A stretch of 9,407 nucleotides of DNA from Chloroflexota bacterium (GTDB taxonomy: Bacteria > Chloroflexota > Anaerolineae > Anaerolineales > DRMV01), in contig JAADCW010000125.1 in assembly GCA_013154225.1 (NCBI GenBank), positions 1 through 9,407 of the forward strand. The letters run 5' to 3'. Positions 1 through 5,296 of this stretch are shown here, in pieces (within the stretch, counting starts at the first letter, position 1; the number at the start of each line of letters is the position of its first letter). Made by a program: the position numbers and the translations under genes. The notes beneath the pieces are model-generated. The model worked only from the letters and a program-made list of their open reading frames with translations, made no database searches and was not told where the DNA came from.

Positions 1-1157
1 TTGATTTCCAACCCAAAGGGCAGTGGGGGCTTGGGAATGAGCAAAATACCCTGCGCGCCACCGATGAGGGGCTTCAGCCAGTTGGAAAGCGCCAACACAC
101 GGATGATTTCACCAAAGCCCAAGGTCACGATGGCCAGGTAGTCACCCCGCATCCGCAACACCGGGATGCCCAAGAGGATACCCGCAACCAAAGCCACCAG
201 CACCGAGAAAGGCAGGGCTTGCCAGAACGTCCAGTGGGCAATGCCCAAGGGGCCGGTGGAAGTCAGCAACCCCATGGTGTAAGCACCCAGGGCGAAGAAG
301 GCCACATAGCCCAAGTCGAGCAGGCCAGCGTAACCCACCACGATGTTGAGCCCCAAGCCCATGATGATGTAAAGGCCGACCATGTTGAGCACGTGGCTCA
401 GGTAAGACCCCAAGATCAGCGGCAAGGCCAGCAGAAGCACCACCAAACCGCCGGCAATGGCCCAGCGCTTCCAACTGGGCGCAGGCGGCACCGCGTTGGC
501 GGCTTCCTGGGCTTCGCGCAGTTCGCGGCGTCGGCGGCTCATCCAGATGTAAACCATGCTGAGCGCGAACACGAAAACCGCGCCAAAATAGTTCAAGCCC
601 TCGGTGCCCAAGAACGGCGAGAAAATGAAGTTGATGGTCATGCCCTTGAAGAGGTCAGAGAGCATACCCACGGTCACGGTGATGATGAACGACCGCACCA
701 CCGCATCTCGCCAGAAGGGCGGCAGGAAGTTGACCAGGGCAATGACCACGCCCACGAGCACACCTGCCAGGGTGAGCAATATCAAACCCGTCAGCGGCGG
801 CTGTCCAAAGCGGAGCAGGGAATACAAGTCCTCGGTGGCTTGCACGAACATGTAGTGGAAGTCAATCCACTGGCCCAAGAAGGGCAACAGTGCCAGCATA
901 AACGCGCCCAAACCACCGATAAAGGCCGCCTGGCCTAAAATCGCCGCGCGTGATTGATCTTCATGCCGACGCACAAAGACATAAATCACCGTACCCACGG
1001 CAAACAGCAGGGTCACGTGGCCTAAGGACAAGGCGCCAATGACTTCACGCCCGCTGAAGGATTTGACCATCCCCACCAGGGTGAAGTAAAGCGCCACAAC
1101 ACCGGCCAAAAGGCCGTTGTAAAAGGCATCTTTCCAGGGAGAGCGATTCGATTCCAT
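1..1157 (-). CDS. livM: Branched-chain amino-acid ABC transporter permease LivM, C-terminus cut by window edge
   Basis: Second membrane subunit of a LIV-type (HAAT family) importer. It pairs with LivH in the inner membrane to pass the amino acid delivered by the binding protein. I translated 385 residues from the ATG at 1157; the rest lies off the left edge. The LivM core begins near residue 232: a membrane segment (232-250), then the family signature GLGLNIVVGYAGLLDLGY (267-284), the GAYT turn at 291-294, and the cytoplasmic loop MRGDYLAIVTLGFGEIIR at 336-353. Ahead of it is a long N-terminal extension (1-230) with about five hydrophobic segments (about 13-32, 39-62, 71-95, 122-146, 186-206), ending in a basic stretch SRRRRELREAQ (207-217). 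The start follows the livH stop by 15 nt with a weak GGCGGTGG ribosome site, so translation may depend on livH. The identity of the core is secure; the role of the extension is unknown. Confidence 0.93.
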   Translation of the reverse strand, partial: MESNRSPWKDAFYNGLLAGVVALYFTLVGMVKSFSGREVIGALSLGHVTLLFAVGTVIYVFVRRHEDQSRAAILGQAAFIGGLGAFMLALLPFLGQWIDFHYMFVQATEDLYSLLRFGQPPLTGLILLTLAGVLVGVVIALVNFLPPFWRDAVVRSFIITVTVGMLSDLFKGMTINFIFSPFLGTEGLNYFGAVFVFALSMVYIWMSRRRRELREAQEAANAVPPAPSWKRWAIAGGLVVLLLALPLILGSYLSHVLNMVGLYIIMGLGLNIVVGYAGLLDLGYVAFFALGAYTMGLLTSTGPLGIAHWTFWQALPFSVLVALVAGILLGIPVLRMRGDYLAIVTLGFGEIIRVLALSNWLKPLIGGAQGILLIPKPPLPFGLEI

Positions 1158-1172
1158 AATCCACCGCCTCTG

Positions 1173-2243
1173 CTACACTTTTTCTTCGGACAGGCGCTCG
1201 CCCAAGATACCCGTGGGGCGGAAGATGAGCACCACCACCAAAAGGGTAAAGGCAATCACGTCTTTCAACTGATAAGACGCCGGAATGCCCAGGCCTTCCA
1301 AAATCAAGCCCGGCCCTAGGGATTCGAAAATCCCCAAGAAGAAACCGCCCAACATTGCGCCTGGGACGTTACCGATACCGCCCACCACCGCAGCGGTAAA
1401 GGCCTTAATGCCGGGGATAAAGCCCATGAAGAAGTGGACCTGTTTGAAGATCAAGGCATACAACACGCCTGCAACACCGGCCAGGGCCGCGCCCAAAATA
1501 AAGGTGTTGACGATCACCCGGTCCACATCCACGCCCATCAGTGCGGCCACGTCCTTGTCTTCGGCCACTGCGCGCATGGCTTTCCCGGCCTTGGTGTACT
1601 GCACATAGAAGTACAACCCGGCCATCATCAAAATCGAGACCACAATCACCAGCAGGTGGACCTTCAGGATCCGAACGCCCAGAACAGTCGTCTTCCCTGC
1701 GACAATGGCGAGTTCAGGGTAGGCTTCAACACCCGAGCCGTAAAAGCCACGGAAGGTGTACTCAATGGTGAACGAAGCGCCAATGGCCGTAATCAGCGGC
1801 ACCAAGCGGGGTGCACGGCGCAAGGGGCGGTAGGCTACCCGCTCGGTAATCAGCGCGACCACCACTGAGGTTGCCATGGCTAAGAGCATAACCAGCAGCA
1901 AAGAAATGATGGGATGGGTGTTGTAGAAGCCATACGCATCTAACTTTGCTGCCAAGAAATACCCCGTAAAAGCCCCCGCCATGAAAATATCGCCGTGGGC
2001 AAAGTTGATCATGAACAAGATACCATAGACCAACGTATAGCCCAAGGCGATCAGGGCGTATACCCCGCCTTGTGAAATCCCGAAAACGACAAAGTCCATC
2101 CACTGTTCTTTTGTGTAGTAAGAATTGTGGAGGGACCCAATGACGCCAATAATAGCCACCAACAGAATCGCCCACCCAAAGAGCTGGACGACAATGTCAA
2201 CGAAGGTTAGGCGTTCTAAGTAACGTTTGAGTTTCGCGATCAT
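1173..2243 (-). CDS. livH: Branched-chain amino-acid ABC transporter permease LivH
   Basis: First permease subunit of the LIV-type importer, 356 residues from the ATG at 2243. A TTG seven codons upstream is in frame, but the ATG is preceded at good spacing by GAGGGAGG, so I chose the ATG. Residues 15-37 form an extra N-terminal membrane helix before the usual LivH core, which makes the protein longer than the typical 290-300 residues. Core motifs: GISQGGVYALIALGYTLVYG (55-74), INFAHGDIFMAGAF (79-92), ERVAYRPLRRAPRLVPLITAIG (from 134), the EAA-like cytoplasmic loop KAMRAVAEDKDVAALMGVDV (221-240), and AFTAAVVGGIGNVPGAMLGG (281-300), ending in FRPTGILGER (341-350). These are classical for LivH. 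It lies 110 nt downstream of livK with a hairpin in between, and 15 nt upstream of livM. Specificity may be Leu/Ile/Val, another amino acid or an amide; the permease does not tell. Confidence 0.96.
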   Translation of the reverse strand: MIAKLKRYLERLTFVDIVVQLFGWAILLVAIIGVIGSLHNSYYTKEQWMDFVVFGISQGGVYALIALGYTLVYGILFMINFAHGDIFMAGAFTGYFLAAKLDAYGFYNTHPIISLLLVMLLAMATSVVVALITERVAYRPLRRAPRLVPLITAIGASFTIEYTFRGFYGSGVEAYPELAIVAGKTTVLGVRILKVHLLVIVVSILMMAGLYFYVQYTKAGKAMRAVAEDKDVAALMGVDVDRVIVNTFILGAALAGVAGVLYALIFKQVHFFMGFIPGIKAFTAAVVGGIGNVPGAMLGGFFLGIFESLGPGLILEGLGIPASYQLKDVIAFTLLVVVLIFRPTGILGERLSEEKV

Positions 2244-2295
2244 GAAGCCTCCCTCTCGCCCCAAGCCTTAGTGGCAGGGCATGATACGGGATAAA

Positions 2296-2325
2296 GGGTG
2301 CCGGAAGTGAGACCTTCCGGCACCC
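2296..2325 (-). terminator. Intercistronic hairpin between livK and livH (attenuator or partial terminator)
   Basis: A perfect 12-bp inverted repeat (arms 2296-2307 and 2314-2325, loop of 6 nt at 2308-2313), very GC-rich. On the transcribed strand it is followed by CCCTTTATCCCG, a short U-tract, so termination would probably be incomplete. It lies just downstream of the livK stop and about 50 nt before the livH start. Hairpins here in binding-protein transporter operons commonly raise the amount of binding protein relative to permease, by partial termination or by protecting the upstream mRNA from 3' exonucleases. The structure is seen directly; the function is inferred. Confidence 0.72.
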
Positions 2326-2353
2326 CTGTTTCAGCGCTTAGGCTCAAAGCCGC

Positions 2354-3565
2354 TTACTTCTGCGGCCACACCGGCACGTATTTGCCGTCCTGGATCTGGT
2401 AGATGTTGATCTTGGGATCCGCGCAGTCACCGTATTCATTGCAGGTGAGCGTACCGGTCAGGCCCTTGAAGTCCTTGGTGGAGAAGAGGGCTTCGCAGAG
2501 CGCCTTGCGCGGAATGTGGATGGTGCCGTCTTTGTCCACAACAGCGACCTTCTTGATCGCATCGAGCAGCATCATGGTCGCGTCGTAAGCATGCAGGTGG
2601 AACGCGCTGGGCGGTTCCTGACCGTATTTGGCTTCGTACTTCTTGTTGAAGTTCTGATCATCCACAGCCGCAGGGCCGGAGAGGTACATACCCTCAGCCG
2701 CAGCGCCAGCCGCCTTGACGAAGTCCGGCGAGATCATGCCGTCGGAGCCCATCAGCACGGTGTTCTCCAGGCCGGGGACCTCTTTGGCCTGCTGGGTGAT
2801 CAAAGCGCCTTCCTGGATGAAGATGGGGTAGTAGAGCACATCGGGCTTGGAGGCCGCGATCTTGGTCAGCACCGGGCGCATGTCGGTGTCGCCCACGTTG
2901 ATGGCTTCCTGAGCCACGCACTGGCCACCCAGTTGGGTGAACACATCGCAGGCCACCTGCTGCAACTGCTCGGCGTAGGGGCTACCGTCGTGGATGGTCG
3001 CCATGGTGCGGGCGCCCAACACGTTGTAGGCAAATTCAGCCACGGCCTTACCCTGCACCTTGTCGTTGTGCGCGGTGCGCAGGTAGCATTCCGCATGGGT
3101 CTGCGGATCGGTCAGCGAAGGCGCCGTGTTGGAAGGCGAAATCATCACAATGTGGGCGTCCGAGAGAATCTTGGAAGCCGGTTCACCTGCGCTGGAGCAG
3201 GCCGTACCGATCACGCCCACGATGGACTTGTCAGCAGCCAATTTCTGGGCCGCAGTCTGACCGCCTTCAGCGGAGCACTGAGCATCTTCCTTCACCACCT
3301 GGATGGTGTGCTTGCCCAGCCAATCCTTATTCGCGGCAGTGAAGTCATCCACCGCGATTTCCACACCGCCAACCTCGTCCACGCCCAGGGACTCATTGGG
3401 GCCGCTCAACACCACCGCCACGCCCATCTTGATGGGGTCGTTGGGGCCGATGTTGATGCAGCCGTAGGGGTCCGTACATTCGTACGTGGACTTCTGGCTG
3501 CAGGCCGACAGCGCCAGCACCGCGGCCAGCAGCACGGCGAACAGAATGAACCATCGCTTCTTCAT
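2354..3565 (-). CDS. livK: Branched-chain amino-acid ABC transporter substrate-binding lipoprotein
   Basis: Extracytoplasmic solute receptor (type I periplasmic-binding fold, Peripla_BP_6/LivJ-LivK family), 403 residues. It captures the substrate and docks on LivH/LivM. Residues 1-22 are a lipoprotein signal: KKR, a hydrophobic run, then lipobox L19-S20-A21-C22, so C22 should be lipidated and anchor the protein to the membrane. The mature part starts with a Cys-bearing segment (ECTDPYGC, 29-36), then IKMGVAVVLSGPNESLG (44-60), the start of the first lobe. TAAQKLAADKSIVGVIGTACSSA (from residue 104) and MISPSNTAPSLT are typical of the ligand cleft, with Ser-Asn-Thr contacts. Ten cysteines besides C22 are present, far more than the single disulfide of E. 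coli LIV-binding protein. The ATG at 3565 follows an excellent Shine-Dalgarno (AAGGAGGAGG). Its own promoter and leader lie upstream. Family is certain; substrate could be Leu/Ile/Val, another amino acid, or urea/amide. Confidence 0.95.
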   Translation of the reverse strand: MKKRWFILFAVLLAAVLALSACSQKSTYECTDPYGCINIGPNDPIKMGVAVVLSGPNESLGVDEVGGVEIAVDDFTAANKDWLGKHTIQVVKEDAQCSAEGGQTAAQKLAADKSIVGVIGTACSSAGEPASKILSDAHIVMISPSNTAPSLTDPQTHAECYLRTAHNDKVQGKAVAEFAYNVLGARTMATIHDGSPYAEQLQQVACDVFTQLGGQCVAQEAINVGDTDMRPVLTKIAASKPDVLYYPIFIQEGALITQQAKEVPGLENTVLMGSDGMISPDFVKAAGAAAEGMYLSGPAAVDDQNFNKKYEAKYGQEPPSAFHLHAYDATMMLLDAIKKVAVVDKDGTIHIPRKALCEALFSTKDFKGLTGTLTCNEYGDCADPKINIYQIQDGKYVPVWPQK

Positions 3566-3684
3566 ACTTCCTCCTCCTTACAACTTGTTGGGGTAAAAAA
3601 GGGATATGTAAGGTGTTAGATGAACGGCGCGCCTCCCCACAGCGCGCCTCACCCAACAGGGGTTCGGAAACCGAAGGTCTCCGA
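3566..3684 (-). promoter_or_regulatory. Structured 5' leader of livK
   Basis: If transcription starts a few bases past the -10 box at 3691-3696, livK has an untranslated leader of roughly 120 nt. In transcript order it holds a TTCGG/CCGAA hairpin (3663-3675), a competing ACCC/GGGT hairpin (3651-3663), a GC-rich GGCGCGC/GCGCGCC hairpin with a 9-nt loop (3626-3648), then a 7-bp repeat pairing 3607-3613 with 3576-3582, which covers the start of the Shine-Dalgarno, with a pyrimidine-rich loop containing six U. I see no match to a riboswitch class I know, and no leader peptide I could defend. It may be regulatory or only mRNA-stabilising. Confidence 0.4.
3570..3579 (-). promoter_or_regulatory. Strong ribosome binding site of livK
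   Basis: On the minus strand this reads AAGGAGGAGG and ends 4 nt before the livK ATG. It is the best Shine-Dalgarno in the window and contrasts with the weak sites of the polyprenol kinase-Nudix run. Its first four bases (AAGG) belong to a 7-bp inverted repeat with 3607-3613, so the upstream half could be paired in the mRNA while AGGAGG stays free. Confidence 0.85.
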
Positions 3685-3690
3685 TATTCG

Positions 3691-3720
3691 ATTTTACAAC
3701 AAAGAGAAAAGCCAGGTCAA
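3691..3720 (-). promoter_or_regulatory. Probable sigma70-type promoter of livK-livH-livM
   Basis: On the minus strand a -35 box TTGACC (3715-3720) is followed after 18 nt by a -10 box TAAAAT (3691-3696). Both are close to the consensus and sit in the only sizeable gap upstream of livK (3566-3759). The -35 box overlaps the 3' part of the hairpin that may end the Nudix transcript. Confidence 0.6.
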
Positions 3721-3730
3721 GCACCTGACT
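3700..3730 (-). terminator. Weak terminator-like hairpin after the Nudix gene
   Basis: On the minus strand CAGGT-GCTTG-ACCTG (3713-3727) forms a 5-bp stem with a 5-nt loop, followed by the U-rich run GCTTTTCTCTTTG. It lies 32 nt downstream of the Nudix stop. The stem is short and the U-run interrupted, so it may be only a partial terminator; the same bases include the livK -35 box. Confidence 0.3.
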
Positions 3731-3759
3731 TCGGCTGTGCTCTTTTGTTTATGGAGATT

Positions 3760-4404
3760 TTATACTTTTTTGGCTTCCGCACCTTCAGGCCACCACCCCA
3801 ACACCTGAAGCAAGGTCACCACAATGCGCGCGGTCGCGCCCCAAATGACTTCCCCCTGATAGGGACGAAAGTAAACCAAACGCGCTTCCTCTCCAGTTTT
3901 CAGCCTGCGCACCCGCACATCCCAATGCTCTGGCTGTCGAAGCCAGGCCAAGGGCACGGTAAAAATGTGCGTGACTTCCTCTTGCGCGAGGCGCAAATCC
4001 AACGGCCACGGCACCTGCCCCACCACCGGCACAATGGAAAAATTGGTCAGGGTGCGGTGCCGCGGCAGGCGTCCCCACAGGGTGACGTGGGACGGATGCA
4101 GGCCAATTTCCTCCTCCGCCTCTCGGAGCGCGGTGGCCTCTGGGTTTGGGTCTGCGGGTTCCTGCTGACCACCAGGGAAGGCCACCTGCCCGCTGTGGGG
4201 ATCATGCTCATTGGTCGCGCGGCGGATGAACAACAGGCGCCATCCATCATCGGCCTGCAACAACGGCACCAACACAGCCGCGGGCTTGGCCGGCGCGGCA
4301 AACCAATGGGCAGGGTAAGGGTCAACGGGTGGTTTTTGCTGCGCCGCGGCCAGAGCCGTACGGATGGCTTGGGCATCCAGATCGCGGTGGAAAGGGTCAG
4401 CCAT
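3760..4404 (-). CDS. Nudix hydrolase of the CoA diphosphatase type (NudL-like)
   Basis: Predicted cytoplasmic pyrophosphohydrolase of 214 residues. The family cleaves coenzyme A or acyl-CoA to 3',5'-ADP and (acyl-)phosphopantetheine using Mg2+ or Mn2+. Two signatures are visible. The CoA-specific motif runs from LLFIRRA (57-63) through H70-S-G-Q-V-A-F-P-G-G79; it resembles the LLTxRS...HxGxVAFPGG motif known for NudL/PCD1. The Nudix box follows, with REAEEEIGL at 94-102 giving the metal-binding glutamates (E95, E98, E99). The spacing GG-14 residues-RE equals that of E. coli NudL and is one residue longer than the canonical box, as usual for this subgroup. An in-frame extension to 4458 exists, but I prefer the ATG at 4404, which overlaps the end of trmI by 8 nt (ATGGCTGA) with GGAGG directly before it: translational coupling. 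The exact substrate is inferred from the motif. Confidence 0.9.
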   Translation of the reverse strand: MADPFHRDLDAQAIRTALAAAQQKPPVDPYPAHWFAAPAKPAAVLVPLLQADDGWRLLFIRRATNEHDPHSGQVAFPGGQQEPADPNPEATALREAEEEIGLHPSHVTLWGRLPRHRTLTNFSIVPVVGQVPWPLDLRLAQEEVTHIFTVPLAWLRQPEHWDVRVRRLKTGEEARLVYFRPYQGEVIWGATARIVVTLLQVLGWWPEGAEAKKV

Positions 4405-5224
4405 CCTCCGACTCCGCGCGCGGCGGTGGCGGCGGCGTAGGCGTGACCGGACGGGCAAAAATCAGATACCCCGTATGCGCTACCATGCGATCCGTGGGCC
4501 GCAAGCGTTCTGGCACGGGCTTGTAATAGCGCAACAGGGTTTCACACACTTCAATGAAAGCAAAATGGTGGTCTTGCAATGCGGCCACCAGCCGCGAAAC
4601 CTGATTGGTGGTGGGCACCAAACTGCCAAAAAATCCACCTGGCTTAAGGGCCGCGCGGGCCTGGGCAATGTAATCTTCGGGGTTGGGCACATCCAGGAAG
4701 AGGGCATCCACGTCGGTTTCGTCAAAGCCCTGGGCAATATCGCGCAGTTTGAAAGTCACCCGGTCATCCAACCCCACCCGCCGCAAATTCTTCTGCGCCA
4801 GGCGCTGCATTTCTGGCCGCCGCTCGTAGGAAATCACCCGCCCCTGGGGCCCCACGGCAAAAGCCAGCGCGGTGGTAAACGCGCCTGAACCTGTGCCGGC
4901 CTCCAGCACCGTTTGCCCTGGGCCAATACTCATGGAAACCAAAATAAAGCCAATATCTTTGGGGAACATGATTTGCGTATTGCGGCGGGTTTCTTTGAGC
5001 AAATCGGCCAGGGAAGGCCGCAACAAATAAAACGACTCGCCCAAGTGGGAATAAACCTGCGTGCCCCAGGGCAGGCCAATCAGGTCGTCATGCTGAATGA
5101 CGCCTTTGTGGGTGTGCAGAGCCTTCCCGGGCGTCAACCGCACCAGGAAAAAGCGATGGCTGGTGCTCAGCAACTGGGCTAAATCACCGGCTTGGGCGTG
5201 GGTTTGATAAAGGGTCAATGTCAT
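4397..5224 (-). CDS. trmI: tRNA (adenine-58-N1)-methyltransferase, TrmI family
   Basis: Class I SAM-dependent enzyme that makes m1A58 in the T-loop of tRNA; the bacterial form is a homotetramer. 275 residues, the usual family length. The N-terminal small domain contains KGVIQHDDLIG (40-50) and YLLRPSLADLL (66-76), then QIMFPKDIGFIL (84-95), all TrmI hallmarks. The SAM motif I is LEAGTGSGAFT (107-117); E134 in SYERR should hold the SAM ribose; the catalytic acidic motif is LDVPNPEDY (177-185). The C-terminal part has RPTDRMVAHTGYLIFARP (242-259), matching the family's RMVGHTGFL. A tail with six consecutive prolines (264-269) follows, encoded by a near-perfect GGC/GGT-type repeat on the plus strand. 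It starts 72 nt after hutH with only a weak ribosome site and its stop overlaps the Nudix start. m1A58 is common in thermophiles, Actinobacteria and some others; function confident. Confidence 0.95.
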   Translation of the reverse strand: MTLTLYQTHAQAGDLAQLLSTSHRFFLVRLTPGKALHTHKGVIQHDDLIGLPWGTQVYSHLGESFYLLRPSLADLLKETRRNTQIMFPKDIGFILVSMSIGPGQTVLEAGTGSGAFTTALAFAVGPQGRVISYERRPEMQRLAQKNLRRVGLDDRVTFKLRDIAQGFDETDVDALFLDVPNPEDYIAQARAALKPGGFFGSLVPTTNQVSRLVAALQDHHFAFIEVCETLLRYYKPVPERLRPTDRMVAHTGYLIFARPVTPTPPPPPRAESEDG

Positions 5225-5296
5225 GGTGCTTCACTCACATCAATAAGGATTAGATCTTGCAAAATTTGGCCAAACACAGCCTCAGGGAACCCGCGT

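Noticed and set aside
219..938. 239-residue open frame on the plus strand
   Set aside because: It lies opposite livM, whose frame is supported by clear family motifs; the product is rich in His, Gln and Glu with no motif or ribosome site, as expected of an antisense shadow in GC-rich DNA.
2244..2264. Longer LivH start at TTG 2264
   Set aside because: The ATG at 2243 has a perfectly spaced GAGGGAGG, which itself lies inside the extra codons.
2285..2300. Shared tail TTTATCCCG after both the livK-livH hairpin and the terminator at 7631
   Set aside because: Only nine bases in two places; probably chance plus the U-run common to terminators, not a repeat element.
2516..3619. 367-residue open frame on the plus strand, opposite livK
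   Set aside because: Mirror of a well-supported lipoprotein gene; His/Val/Gly-rich without a motif, and it would run into the livK leader.
4405..4458. Longer Nudix start at 4458
   Set aside because: It would add 18 Arg-rich residues with no ribosome site inside the trmI gene; the ATG at 4404 gives the classic short overlap with the trmI stop.
5265..5274. 10-bp palindrome TTTGGCCAAA in the gap between hutH and trmI
   Set aside because: Could be an operator, but a single 10-bp palindrome in an AT-richer gap is weak evidence and no well-spaced -35/-10 pair accompanies it.
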